Of a stretch of 40,287 nucleotides of DNA, positions 19,880 to 30,653 are shown piece by piece (positions within the stretch are counted from its first letter, which is position 1; every line of letters starts with the position of its first letter). Below the pieces are notes generated by a model, which saw only the letters and a program-made list of their open reading frames with translations, was not told the DNA's origin and ran no database searches. Source of the DNA: an uncultured Luminiphilus sp. (GTDB taxonomy: Bacteria > Pseudomonadota > Gammaproteobacteria > Pseudomonadales > Halieaceae); contig CALKEI010000044.1 of assembly GCA_938085095.1 (NCBI GenBank), positions 1 to 40,287 of the forward strand, written 5' to 3'. The translations under genes were made by a program, and so were the position numbers.

Positions 19880-20755
19880 TTACGCCACCATGGCGGTACG
19901 TAACTTTTTCAACGCATTGGCTTCTAGCTGCCGGATGCGCTCCGCCGATACCTGGTACTCGGCCGCCAACTCGTGGAGCGTGGATTTATCGTCAACCAGC
20001 CAACGACGCTCGAGAATGTCTCGGCTGCGATCATCAAGGTCCGTGAGTGCCAGCCGTAGTTTAGCTGCACTGTCCTCTGCAAAGTCCTCGGCCTCAACGA
20101 GCTGACTTGGATCCGCCTGCCCCTCGGTCAAAAAGTACTGGGGTGCTTGCCAGCCATCTTCATCATCGCTGTCGGCCGGCGCGTCGAAGGCGACATCACG
20201 GCTGGCCAGACGGCCCTCCATTCTGGTGACCTCGGCCTCATCAACGCCCAAATCAGCCGCAATGGCTCGAGTCTCTTCTGCCGACAACCACCCAAGGGAT
20301 TTTTTTTGGCTCCGCAGATTAAAAAACAGCTTTCGCTGCGCCTTGGTGGTGGCGACTTTGACGATCCGCCAGTTGCGAAGAATGTACTCATGCATCTCCG
20401 CTTTAATCCAGTGCACAGCAAAAGACACCAGTCGGACACCCTTATTGGGATCGAACCGCTTTACCGCTTTCATCAAGCCGACGTTGCCTTCTTGAATCAA
20501 ATCAGCCTCTGCTAATCCGTAACCCGAATAGCTACGAGCAATGTGCACAACAAATCGAAGGTGTGCCAGCACTAGCTCTCGAGCCGAGTCGACGCATTCC
20601 TCATAGAATAAGCGCTCTGCAAGTTCACTCTCACGCTCGGCGGATAACAGGGCAATACTGCTCACGGCCTGAATATAGGCGGGCAAATTAGCGCCGGGCG
20701 CCATATTCAGCACTGCGCTGTTGGGCAGGGCGAGTGCGCGCTGTGTCTCTGTCAT
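19880..20755 (-). CDS. rpoH: RNA polymerase heat-shock sigma factor sigma-32
   Basis: ADLIQEGNVGLMKAVKRFDPNKGVRLVSFAVHWIKAEMHEYILRNWRIVKVATTKAQRKLFFNLRSQKK (RpoH box). Start at MTETQ has GGAGG upstream with proper spacing; an alternative in-frame ATG ends at 20779. Confidence 0.97.
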   Translation of the reverse strand: MTETQRALALPNSAVLNMAPGANLPAYIQAVSSIALLSAERESELAERLFYEECVDSARELVLAHLRFVVHIARSYSGYGLAEADLIQEGNVGLMKAVKRFDPNKGVRLVSFAVHWIKAEMHEYILRNWRIVKVATTKAQRKLFFNLRSQKKSLGWLSAEETRAIAADLGVDEAEVTRMEGRLASRDVAFDAPADSDDEDGWQAPQYFLTEGQADPSQLVEAEDFAEDSAAKLRLALTDLDDRSRDILERRWLVDDKSTLHELAAEYQVSAERIRQLEANALKKLRTAMVA

Positions 20756-20790
20756 GTCAATCGCCTCCACAAGGCTCATACCCGCTTATT

Positions 20791-20817
20791 TTAGCACTCT
20801 CCTCCCTAGAGTGCTAA
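20791..20817. promoter_or_regulatory. Perfect CIRCE element (HrcA operator) upstream of rpoH
   Basis: TTAGCACTC TCCTCCCTA GAGTGCTAA: all 18 arm positions and the 9-nt spacer match the classical CIRCE consensus. Confidence 0.95.
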
Positions 20818-20821
20818 ACCT

Positions 20822-20840
20822 TGAAAAATACCGTTTTTCA
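20822..20840. repeat. AT-rich inverted repeat between ftsX stop and CIRCE
   Basis: TGAAAAA-TACCG-TTTTTCA, 7-bp perfect arms with a 5-nt loop; possible weak terminator or binding site. Confidence 0.4.
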
Positions 20841-20845
20841 GTGGG

Positions 20846-21799
20846 TTAGCGAGTTTCGAGCTGCCTGAAATAGCGCTCTGCTGCCGCCCAGGAGGCTAGC
20901 CAGCCGATAATGGCACCAGACAAAATGAGCGCCGATGGGTATTTGAAGCCCGGACTCTGTAGCTGTCCGGGACTGTCATACAGCAGGAACAGGGCATTGA
21001 CCGGCCCTGTAAGCCAGACGCTCAGAGCCCACAGCATGAAGGCTGCCAGCACCCCACCCCCAGCGCCAAAATACAGTCCGGTATACAAAAAAGGTCGGCG
21101 CACAAAGGCAGGGGAGCCACCGATCACACGCACCACAAGGATTTCTTCCCTGCGGGCATCGATCGCCAGATGGAGCGTGTTGGCCAGCGCCAGAATGGCA
21201 CCCAATATCATGGCTCCGCCCAGAGCGAGCACCCAGCGTTCACCCGCCACCAGCGTCTCACCAAGGCGCGCTACCCAGCGGGTGTCTGCCACCACTCGAT
21301 TGACGTTAGGCAATGACTCAAGCTCGCCGATCAAGCGATTCAACGCTGAGTCGCTTACCGGCAACGCAGGCAGCACTCGCAGGGTGTGGGGAAGGGGATT
21401 TCGATCGAGCGACGCCAACAGTGTCGCCAGGCCTGTCTGCTCACCAAACTCCAAGAGCGCTTGTTCGCGACCCACCAGCCGCACCGTATCGACCCTCGCC
21501 CAACTCTCAATCTGACGCTGCACCGCCTCCGCACTCGTACGATTCACTTCTCTGTCCAGCATGACCGACAGCTGAGCTGAACCCGCCACATCCGGAACGA
21601 TCGGCCGAAGGTTTTCGAGGGTCAGCAATAACGCGCTGGGGACTGCCAGTGAGATCGCAACCATTAGCCAAACCAGCCCCGTCGCAACGGGCCGTTGCAA
21701 CAGCTTTCGCCAACTGTCATGAGCAGCAATCCGGTGTTGTGCTCGCCACACGGCAGCCCGGTTCCAGCGCTCTCCCGGTTGGCCTGTTGGTGAATTCAT
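20846..21799 (-). CDS. ftsX: Cell division protein FtsX
   Basis: Membrane protein overlapping ftsE by ATGA. LSVMLDREVNRTSAEAVQRQIESWARVDTVRLVGREQALLEF and LANTLHLAIDARREEILVVRVIGGSPAFVRRPFLYTGLYFG. Confidence 0.95.
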   Translation of the reverse strand: MNSPTGQPGERWNRAAVWRAQHRIAAHDSWRKLLQRPVATGLVWLMVAISLAVPSALLLTLENLRPIVPDVAGSAQLSVMLDREVNRTSAEAVQRQIESWARVDTVRLVGREQALLEFGEQTGLATLLASLDRNPLPHTLRVLPALPVSDSALNRLIGELESLPNVNRVVADTRWVARLGETLVAGERWVLALGGAMILGAILALANTLHLAIDARREEILVVRVIGGSPAFVRRPFLYTGLYFGAGGGVLAAFMLWALSVWLTGPVNALFLLYDSPGQLQSPGFKYPSALILSGAIIGWLASWAAAERYFRQLETR

Positions 21800-22458
21800 G
21801 GCGTCTCAGCGCCCGCAAGACGCCCCGAACTGAGCGTAATAATCCGGTGTCTAAGTTGCGATATCAGCGACAGGTCATGGGTGGCCACGAGCACCGTGAC
21901 GCCCACCTGATTGAAAGCCTCAAACAAGGCCATAATTTCTGAAGACAGCTGAGGGTCGAGATTGCCGGTAGGCTCGTCGGCAATCAGAAACTCGGGTCTT
22001 GCGACCACAGCCCTCGCAATACCAACACGCTGCTGTTCGCCCCCCGATAAAGTAGCCGGGTTAGCGTACTCTTGAGCCAACAGCCCCACTTTATCGAGCG
22101 CCGCCCGAACCCGCCGAGCGCTATCTCTCGGCGAGAATCCCGCGATCACCAGGGGCAATGCGACATTGTCATGGACACTGCGATCAAACAGTAATCGGTG
22201 ATCCTGAAAGACCACGCCGAAACGACGCCTGTAGCGAGGCACCCTGTGCGAACGAATCGCTCTCGTCAGCTCACCCTTGACGCGGATTTCGCCGCTGCTC
22301 GGTCGATCGAGCAGTAGCAAGAGTCGCAATAAAGTGCTCTTGCCCGCGCCAGAGTGGCCGGTAATAAAAGCCATCTCACCCTGATCAATAGTCAGATTGA
22401 GATGACGCAGTGCATCCAGGTCTCCGAATCGGCGGCTGACCCGCTCAAATTCAATCAC
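21796..22458 (-). CDS. ftsE: Cell division ATP-binding protein FtsE
   Basis: Walker [21 protein letters not shown] signature [27 protein letters not shown]. Confidence 0.97.
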   Translation of the reverse strand: MIEFERVSRRFGDLDALRHLNLTIDQGEMAFITGHSGAGKSTLLRLLLLLDRPSSGEIRVKGELTRAIRSHRVPRYRRRFGVVFQDHRLLFDRSVHDNVALPLVIAGFSPRDSARRVRAALDKVGLLAQEYANPATLSGGEQQRVGIARAVVARPEFLIADEPTGNLDPQLSSEIMALFEAFNQVGVTVLVATHDLSLISQLRHRIITLSSGRLAGAETP

Positions 22459-22470
22459 TGTTGAGACCCT

Positions 22471-23565
22471 TTAACGCTCGTCCAGCAGTGCATTCACAAA
22501 GTCCCGCGCGGAGAAATCCCGGAGGTCTTCGGGTTGCTCGCCCACACCGATAAAGCGAATCGGCCGCTTCAACTTGTGGGCAATGGCAAACAAAACACCG
22601 CCCCTAGCGGTACCATCCAGCTTGGTCACCGCAACCCCCGAAACGCCGACCGCCTGATCAAACTCCACAGCTTGCGACACCGCGTTCTGGCCCGTTCCCG
22701 CATCCAATACCAATAACGTTTCATGGGGCACTGTGTCGTCTTGTTTGCGCATGACACGAACCACTTTGCTGAGCTCATCCATGAGGTGAGACTTATTCTG
22801 CAGCCGCCCTGCCGTATCCGCGATCAAGACATCCACACCCCTCGCCTTCGCCGCTTCTAATGCATCAAACAGCACCGATGCGCTATCTGCGCCCGAATGC
22901 TGTGCAATCACAGGCACGTCATGACGATCGCCCCACGCCTGCAGTTGCTCCACGGCAGCCGCACGGAACGTGTCGCCGGCTGCCAACATCACACTGCGGC
23001 CCTCGCGCTTGAACCGATGTGCCAACTTGCCAATGGTGGTGGTTTTGCCGGCACCGTTTACACCCACAACCAGTATCACAAAAGGCTTATGCTGATTCAG
23101 GTTGAGCGCGTGCTCCTGATCTTCTAAGAGCTCAACCAATGTCTCCTTGAGCGACGACAGCACGGACTCCTCTGCCGATAACTCCTTCCGATCAAGGCGT
23201 TGGCGCAGCGATTCAAGCACCCGCTCGGTAGCCTCAAGCCCCAGGTCAGCCATGATCAGCTGCTCCTCGAGCGCCTCCAACAACTCGGGGTCCAGCTGCT
23301 TTTTGCCCAAGACGAGGCTGGCCAACCCCTCCGTAAACTGCCCCCGGCTGCGGCTGAGTCCGCTGCGCAACCGCCCGAAGAGGGTCGCTGAGCTCTCTGG
23401 CGGTGCTGCTTTCCCCGCAGGCGCCTGCAAACCCTCATCCGCACCCGCGGTCTCGCCTTCCGCAACCACCGATGCCTGCGCACTGTCAGGCGCCTCATTG
23501 GGATGCATGCCTTTGACACCTTCAGGTTGACTGTCGGGCTTGGCGCGGCGTTTGAATAGCTTCAT
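22471..23565 (-). CDS. ftsY: Signal recognition particle receptor FtsY
   Basis: VVGVNGAGKTTTIGKLAHRF, AAGDTFRAAAVEQL, DTAGRLQNKSHLMDEL, KLDGTARGG, IGVGEQPEDLRDF. Confidence 0.97.
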   Translation of the reverse strand: MKLFKRRAKPDSQPEGVKGMHPNEAPDSAQASVVAEGETAGADEGLQAPAGKAAPPESSATLFGRLRSGLSRSRGQFTEGLASLVLGKKQLDPELLEALEEQLIMADLGLEATERVLESLRQRLDRKELSAEESVLSSLKETLVELLEDQEHALNLNQHKPFVILVVGVNGAGKTTTIGKLAHRFKREGRSVMLAAGDTFRAAAVEQLQAWGDRHDVPVIAQHSGADSASVLFDALEAAKARGVDVLIADTAGRLQNKSHLMDELSKVVRVMRKQDDTVPHETLLVLDAGTGQNAVSQAVEFDQAVGVSGVAVTKLDGTARGGVLFAIAHKLKRPIRFIGVGEQPEDLRDFSARDFVNALLDER

Positions 23566-23652
23566 GATCTGCTTGACTCGGTGTGGCGCATCAGGATGCG
23601 GGCGCGCCGTTAACTGACGGGCAGTCTAGCACCCCGGAAAGCAGGAACCAGT

Positions 23653-24234
23653 ATGAGACGCGCTCCCAAAAAGGTGGCCTCGCAACTCCGAATCATTGGC
23701 GGGATATGGCGTGGCCGCAAGCTCCGATTTCCCGATCGGCCCGGACTGAGGCCTACAGGTGACCGGGTGCGCGAAACCCTTTTCAACTGGCTCGAACCGA
23801 ACCTCGCAGGCGCGCATTGTCTGGACCTTTTCGCAGGATCAGGCGCACTGGGAATAGAGGCGCTGTCCCGTGGCGCAGCACGCTGTGACTTTGTCGATGC
23901 TGACCGTGAAGCACTTGCCGCTGTGGAACAGCACCTCAATACGCTAGATGCCAGCGACCGCAGCACCCTGCGATTCGGCACCGCAGCAGACTACCTCAGC
24001 GCAGCTCAAGGTGGCTGGGATATTGTTTTTGTGGACCCCCCCTTTGAGGCTCAACTCGGCGAGTCAGCGCTGCGGCAAATCGCCACCGGCGGTTATCTCA
24101 GTGAGAATAACCGTGTCTATTATGAAACCAGCTTGTCCCATCCCGAGCCCATCCCGGACAAGTTCTATGAGGTCGTGAGGGAAAAAACGGCTGGAGACGT
24201 CCGGTATCAACTCCTGACGCTGCGGCGCGCCTGA
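23653..24234 (+). CDS. rsmD: 16S rRNA (guanine-966-N2)-methyltransferase
   Basis: RIIGGIWRGRKLRFPDRPGLRPTGDRVRETLFNWL, LDLFAGSGALGIEALSRGA, FVDPPFE. Confidence 0.96.
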   Translation: MRRAPKKVASQLRIIGGIWRGRKLRFPDRPGLRPTGDRVRETLFNWLEPNLAGAHCLDLFAGSGALGIEALSRGAARCDFVDADREALAAVEQHLNTLDASDRSTLRFGTAADYLSAAQGGWDIVFVDPPFEAQLGESALRQIATGGYLSENNRVYYETSLSHPEPIPDKFYEVVREKTAGDVRYQLLTLRRA

Positions 24235-24272
24235 TGGCTGAGTGGTTTGTTCGCTCCCCCAGACTTGTGTAG

Positions 24273-24785
<513 letters not shown>

Positions 24786-24825
24786 GGGCGGCTCGGTGGA
24801 CGCGGGGTGAGCATCTTATTGAAGA

Positions 24826-25635
24826 TTATCGCTGACACCGCGGACACAGAATCGTGCTGCGTCCACCCTGTCGAATTTCTTTGAGTACGGCGCAGCACTC
24901 CCTGCAGGGCTGACCCTCGCGACCGTATACCCGAAGCTGCTGGGCAAAATAACCCGGCGATCCATCTCCCCCCACAAAATCTCTGAGCGTGGTGCCACCC
25001 TGCTCAATCGCATCACCGAGTACCTGCTTGATGGTGCCGGCCAATATTTCGTACCGCGCTTTGGCGATGCGGCCTGCTGCACGGGCAGGGTGAATGCCGG
25101 CCATAAACAGCGCCTCATTGGCGTAGATATTGCCCACTCCTACGACGACTTTACCGTCCATGATGAATTGCTTGACGGGAATGCGACGACGACGCGACCG
25201 CTCGTACAAATACGCCCCGGTAAAACTGCCGGAAAGCGGTTCCGGACCGAGATGGTCAAGAAGCGGATGCCGTGGCGACTGCAACCAGTGAAAGCTGCCA
25301 AACCGTCGAGGATCGTGATACCGAAGGCAGAGCGCGTTATCGAGCACGATATCGATGTGATCGTGAAAGAGCGGTGGCGTGTCGGCAGGCATAATTCGTA
25401 AACTTCCAGACATGCCAAGATGCACCATCAGCGTGCCGCGATCGGTTTCAAGAAGCAGATATTTCGCGCGGCGCCCCACTGATAAAAAACGCGCCCCGGA
25501 GAGCAGGTGATTTAATGTGCGGGGGACGGGCCAACGCAGCCGTGACTCTCTGACAATAACCTCGCGAACAGAGCGCTGCATGATGTGCGGGGCGATACCG
25601 CGACACGTGGTTTCGACTTCAGGCAGTTCTGGCAT
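24826..25635 (-). CDS. mutM: Formamidopyrimidine-DNA glycosylase
   Basis: [38 protein letters not shown]-terminal zinc finger CREC...CPRCQR. Confidence 0.97.
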   Translation of the reverse strand: MPELPEVETTCRGIAPHIMQRSVREVIVRESRLRWPVPRTLNHLLSGARFLSVGRRAKYLLLETDRGTLMVHLGMSGSLRIMPADTPPLFHDHIDIVLDNALCLRYHDPRRFGSFHWLQSPRHPLLDHLGPEPLSGSFTGAYLYERSRRRRIPVKQFIMDGKVVVGVGNIYANEALFMAGIHPARAAGRIAKARYEILAGTIKQVLGDAIEQGGTTLRDFVGGDGSPGYFAQQLRVYGREGQPCRECCAVLKEIRQGGRSTILCPRCQR

Positions 25636-25734
25636 ACAGGTCAGCGCGCAGTCGCGGCAGGGATTCACATCGCCAGTATCGGACCATAAAGTGAGCCGAG
25701 AGGCCAGCCGATCCGGGGATCATCGACAGAAATA

Positions 25735-25761
25735 AAAACCCCGGCAACAGGCCGGGGTTTT
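25735..25761. terminator. Bidirectional rho-independent terminator between mutM and rpmG
   Basis: AAAACCCCGGC-AACAG-GCCGGGGTTTT, 11-bp perfect arms. It is downstream of rpmG on the minus strand. Confidence 0.88.
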
Positions 25762-25779
25762 GGGAGCATCTGACCAAGC

Positions 25780-25935
25780 TTACTTAATCTTGGCCTCTTT
25801 ATAGATAACATGCTTGCGGGCCACCGGATCGTACTTTTTCATCTCAAGCTTGTCGGGCATCGTGCGCTTATTTTTATCCGTGGTGTAAAAATGGCCTGTG
25901 CCAGCTGTTGAATTCATTCTGATCTTTTCACGCAT
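25780..25935 (-). CDS. rpmG: 50S ribosomal protein L33
   Basis: Not in the supplied ORF track. My reverse-strand translation gives [51 protein letters not shown] (51 aa). Confidence 0.97.
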   Translation of the reverse strand: MREKIRMNSTAGTGHFYTTDKNKRTMPDKLEMKKYDPVARKHVIYKEAKIK

Positions 25936-25945
25936 CGTTCAATCC

Positions 25946-26182
25946 TCAGACTTTCTCGCCGCGGGCGCGGAGCTCTTCAAGTACCGTCTCGATACCCCGC
26001 TTGTCGATAATTCGCATGCCCTTGGACGAAACCCGCAATGACACAAAGCGCTTCTCCGATTCAACCCAGAAACGATGATTATGCAAATTGGGCAAGAACC
26101 GGCGCTTGGTGCGGTTCTTGGCGTGCGAGACATTATTTCCTGTCGCGGGTCGCTTACCCGTAACCTGACAGACACGTGACAT
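25946..26182 (-). CDS. rpmB: 50S ribosomal protein L28
   Basis: [68 protein letters not shown]. Confidence 0.97.
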   Translation of the reverse strand: MSRVCQVTGKRPATGNNVSHAKNRTKRRFLPNLHNHRFWVESEKRFVSLRVSSKGMRIIDKRGIETVLEELRARGEKV

Positions 26183-26331
26183 GGGAATCCCCATCGACAG
26201 CTACAAAGGGCGCGTTTTATACCAGAGGGGCCGTGGCCGCGCAAGCGAGGCGGGGCTACGATAGTGCCAAGTGTGCAAAAACCCCTGCAAATGCTACGGT
26301 GCGGTCGAATTGCTATCGGGTATGAGGAGCT

Positions 26332-27534
26332 ATGAGCCAGTTAAACCAGCGTCACATTCTGGTGGCGATCTCTGGCGGCATTGCAGCCTATAAGGGCGCA
26401 GAGCTGGTGCGACTGCTTAAAAAGCAGGGCGCAGTGGTGCGCGTGGTGCTCTCGAGAGGCGCCACAGAGTTTATTACTCCTCTCACCTTACAGGCACTTT
26501 CTGGCGAGCCAACGCACACAGAACTCCTAGATGAGGCTGCAGAGGCAGGCATGGGGCACATCGAGCTGGCCCGCTGGGCTGACCTCATGATCATTGCGCC
26601 AGCCACGGCAGATGTATTGGCCCGGCTGGCTCAGGGTAGAGCGGACGACCTGTTGACTACGGTTGCCCTCGCGACGCCCGCTCCCGTTGCGGTCGCGCCT
26701 GCCATGAACCAGCAAATGTGGGCTCATGCCGCCACACAGGAAAATGTGCAGCGGCTCACCTCCCGAAATATTCAGATCATTGGCCCCGACGCAGGGGAGC
26801 AGGCCTGCGGCGACGTTGGCCCAGGACGGCTTCTGGAGCCTGACGCGATCGTAGCAGCCCTGAACCAACGTTTTGAAAACCGCCAATTAGAGGGCAAGCG
26901 CGTCATCATTACGGCCGGTCCGACACAGGAAGCGATTGATCCCGTGAGGTACCTGAGCAATCACAGTTCAGGAAAAATGGGGTACGCACTGGCCGGCGCC
27001 TGTGCCGCAGCCGGTGCGCAAGTCGCGCTGATTTCGGGACCGGTGCAGTTGGAGCCACCCGACCGGGTCTCGCTGCACCCAGTAACCTCGGCCGAGGAAA
27101 TGTGTGCAGCGGCGCTGAGCCTTGCTGAGGGTGCAGATCTATTCATCGGCGCAGCTGCCGTCGCGGATTACCGTCCTGAATCTCCTGCGTCGACCAAGCT
27201 GAAGAAACAAAGCGGGAATCCGCTCACCCTCACACTGGTAGAGAACCCCGACATCATTGCCCAGGTGGCACAACTATCCAACCGGCCTGCCCTTGTCGCC
27301 GGGTTCGCCGCCGAGACGACGTCGGTGCTCGTTCACGCCCGTGAGAAAAGAGTGCGCAAAGGTCTCGATATGATCATCGCCAATGACGTAGCAGACCCAC
27401 ATACCACGTTTGGATCGGAGCAGAATGCCGTGCACCTCATCACCGATGCGGGGGAGCGCAGTCTGCCGCTAGCCAGCAAGCGTGTTATCGCAGAGCAGAT
27501 TATCAACGCGTTGGCAGCACAGTTACCGCGCTAA
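26332..27534 (+). CDS. coaBC: Bifunctional phosphopantothenoylcysteine decarboxylase/synthetase
   Basis: ILVAISGGIAAYKGAELVRLL, APAMNQQMW, ITAGPTQEAIDPVRYLSNHSSGKMGYALA. Confidence 0.97.
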   Translation: MSQLNQRHILVAISGGIAAYKGAELVRLLKKQGAVVRVVLSRGATEFITPLTLQALSGEPTHTELLDEAAEAGMGHIELARWADLMIIAPATADVLARLAQGRADDLLTTVALATPAPVAVAPAMNQQMWAHAATQENVQRLTSRNIQIIGPDAGEQACGDVGPGRLLEPDAIVAALNQRFENRQLEGKRVIITAGPTQEAIDPVRYLSNHSSGKMGYALAGACAAAGAQVALISGPVQLEPPDRVSLHPVTSAEEMCAAALSLAEGADLFIGAAAVADYRPESPASTKLKKQSGNPLTLTLVENPDIIAQVAQLSNRPALVAGFAAETTSVLVHAREKRVRKGLDMIIANDVADPHTTFGSEQNAVHLITDAGERSLPLASKRVIAEQIINALAAQLPR

Positions 27535-27638
27535 CCCCGATCCATATCGTAGTGTGAATGTCAGCCTGATACCCGCTGTGCGCTGTGCGGCATCTTCACA
27601 TTGCCTTTGCGCGTCTGCCGGCTCATGCTTTCGTCTGA

Positions 27639-28544
<906 letters not shown>

Positions 28545-28609
28545 GCGCTGTTTGCGCCACGCTGCATGTCTGATTAGCATCAGCGGATATTCGGGAAAAT
28601 AGGAAGCCC

Positions 28610-29230
28610 ATGCCCGACAGAGCCGTCGCGACAACCCAGCACCGCAAACAGCAGATTCTTGAGGCGCTGGCGAGGATGCTTGAGGAAGCACCCGACACCC
28701 GCATCACCACGGCGAAGTTGGCCGCTTCGGTCGGTGTTTCTGAGGCCGCACTGTATCGACACTTCCCCTCCAAGAGCAAAATGTTCGAAGCGCTCCTGAG
28801 TTTCGCGGAGGAGACGCTATTTGCGCGGATCGGGCGCCTTTCCGGCGAGCAGGTGGGAGCCCTAAGTCAGTGTCAGGGACTAGTGCGACTGTATCTCGAG
28901 TTTTGTGAACGTAATCCCGGCATCACACGTTTGCTGACTGGCAGAGCCCTCACCGGAGAGTCACATCGACTCCACCAACAGGTCGCACAACTCTACGAAC
29001 GGCTTGAAACTCAGCTAAAGCAGTACTTGCGAGAAGCAGAATTGCGGGAGGGTCTGCGGACACGGTTACCGGTGGCCACCACCGCCAACCTGATCATGGC
29101 ATCAGCAGAAGGCAGGGTGACCCAATTTTGCCGCAGCGATTTCCGGCGACGCCCCACAGAGGGCTGGGCCGATCAATGGGGCGTGTTGGCAGAAGGTCTG
29201 ATGCAGCCCGTCTTGAGCGCCTCATCCTAG
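28610..29230 (+). CDS. slmA: Nucleoid occlusion factor SlmA (TetR family)
   Basis: ILEALARMLEEAPDTRITTAKLAASVGVSEAALYRHFPSKSKMFEALLSFAEETLFARI, with slmA-pyrE neighbourhood. Confidence 0.93.
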   Translation: MPDRAVATTQHRKQQILEALARMLEEAPDTRITTAKLAASVGVSEAALYRHFPSKSKMFEALLSFAEETLFARIGRLSGEQVGALSQCQGLVRLYLEFCERNPGITRLLTGRALTGESHRLHQQVAQLYERLETQLKQYLREAELREGLRTRLPVATTANLIMASAEGRVTQFCRSDFRRRPTEGWADQWGVLAEGLMQPVLSASS

Positions 29231-29889
29231 GGCGCGTCGGGTGCGGCACTCATCTGGCGCCGCAATAACACGATTTCTTCTAGCTGACTAAAGCGGGCAA
29301 TGTCGCGACGGTAAGCCTCTGCCAATGCAGCAGCCTGCTGCTGCCTGCCTTGTGTGGCGTCATCGAGGCTCTGAATTTCAGCCTTTAGGGCAGCCACCGT
29401 ATCGTGTCCGTACTGAGTGGCTTCTTCGTCAAGCTGTCCGCGCGCTGCCAGCGCGTCCTCATGGTGGGCAAGCTGTTGGGACAGCGTAGCCCGCTGGCTG
29501 TTAAGAATGGCAATACGAATGTCCAGCTCGCGCAGCGACCGATCACGAGCGGCCTCGATGTCCTGGGCTGAACTGTAGCGCCGCAGAAGAAAGGTATCTC
29601 GCTCCAGCTGCGCAGCTTCGGCCGCCGTTTCAGCCGCACGAGATCGCGCCGCTGCCGCGTCTTGCTCCAGCTCGATTGCGGTCTTAGCGGGGGGAACCAC
29701 GCTGACAACCTGGCCGGACTCATTCAATATTTCGTATCCACTGCTCACATAAGCCGCCGGCATTGCCCAATCGACAACGGTCACACCCGCCTCGTTTTGG
29801 TAGCGATACAGCTGGGCAGATAACGCGTGAGACACCCACAACAGAAGCGCCAGCAGCGCTGCGACGCCGCATGGCCTAAACCACGCCAT
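29227..29889 (-). CDS. DUF4124-like N-terminal domain protein with coiled-coil region and signal peptide
   Basis: [55 protein letters not shown], followed by an Ala/Glu-rich coiled coil. The upstream part of the listed ORF overlaps pyrE, so start is set at MAWF. Confidence 0.8.
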   Translation of the reverse strand: MAWFRPCGVAALLALLLWVSHALSAQLYRYQNEAGVTVVDWAMPAAYVSSGYEILNESGQVVSVVPPAKTAIELEQDAAAARSRAAETAAEAAQLERDTFLLRRYSSAQDIEAARDRSLRELDIRIAILNSQRATLSQQLAHHEDALAARGQLDEEATQYGHDTVAALKAEIQSLDDATQGRQQQAAALAEAYRRDIARFSQLEEIVLLRRQMSAAPDAP

Positions 29890-30532
29890 ATTGTTCTCGG
29901 TATCGTTCCAGCGCCTCTCGGTAAGGTGCCATCTCGGGGTTGCTTTCAACCCACGCGATAATGTCATGGAGTGACACCACACTCACCACCTCAAGCCCCC
30001 AGTCTCGCTCGACCTGCTGCACAGCGGAGCGCTCGCCATCACCTCGCTCACACCGGTCGAGGCCAATCAGGACACCACTCCCCCGAGCACCTGCTTCATT
30101 GAGAATGGCCATCGATTCACGGATGGCCGTGCCCGCGGTCATCACATCGTCGACGACCACTACATCACCGGCGAGCGGCGCACCCACAATACTGCCTCCC
30201 TCGCCGTGCGTTTTGGCTTCCTTGCGATTGAAGGCAAAAGGCAGATCGATGCCGTATTCATCTGACATCGCCATGGCCGTAGTGGCCACCAGAGGAATGC
30301 CCTTGTAAGCGGGGCCAAAAAGCAAATCTATGGGCAGGCCCGACTCCCGCAGTGCGGCCGCGTAACAACGACCCAGCCGCGCGAGGGCCGCGCCGGTAGA
30401 GAATTTCCCCGCATTAAAAAAGTAGGGGCTGATCCGCCCTGACTTGAGTTCAAATTCTCCGAATTGCAGCACGTTGCATTCCAGTGCCAATTCGATGAAC
30501 TCCTGACGGTAACCCCTTTCGCTGGTCTTCAC
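29876..30532 (-). CDS. pyrE: Orotate phosphoribosyltransferase
   Basis: [49 protein letters not shown]. Confidence 0.97.
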   Translation of the reverse strand: MKTSERGYRQEFIELALECNVLQFGEFELKSGRISPYFFNAGKFSTGAALARLGRCYAAALRESGLPIDLLFGPAYKGIPLVATTAMAMSDEYGIDLPFAFNRKEAKTHGEGGSIVGAPLAGDVVVVDDVMTAGTAIRESMAILNEAGARGSGVLIGLDRCERGDGERSAVQQVERDWGLEVVSVVSLHDIIAWVESNPEMAPYREALERYREQYGVV

Positions 30533-30576
30533 ACCTCACTCCCTGGCGTTTTTACGACATCCCTGCGACCAAAAGT

Positions 30577-30588
30577 CCTGAATTCAGG
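30577..30588. repeat. 12-bp perfect palindrome in the divergent pyrE/crc-like intergenic region
   Basis: CCTGAATTCAGG. Confidence 0.4.
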
Positions 30589-30653
30589 TCAGAGCAGAGT
30601 CTGGCCGCCTCGTTTACCCGTATCATATGGGAACCGAGCAACTAGGACTAGCA

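Noticed and set aside
28570-28583. CTGAT-TAGC-ATCAG palindrome upstream of slmA as a SlmA autoregulatory site
   Set aside because: Does not resemble the SlmA-binding consensus I recall (GTGAGTACTCAC-like) and is short.
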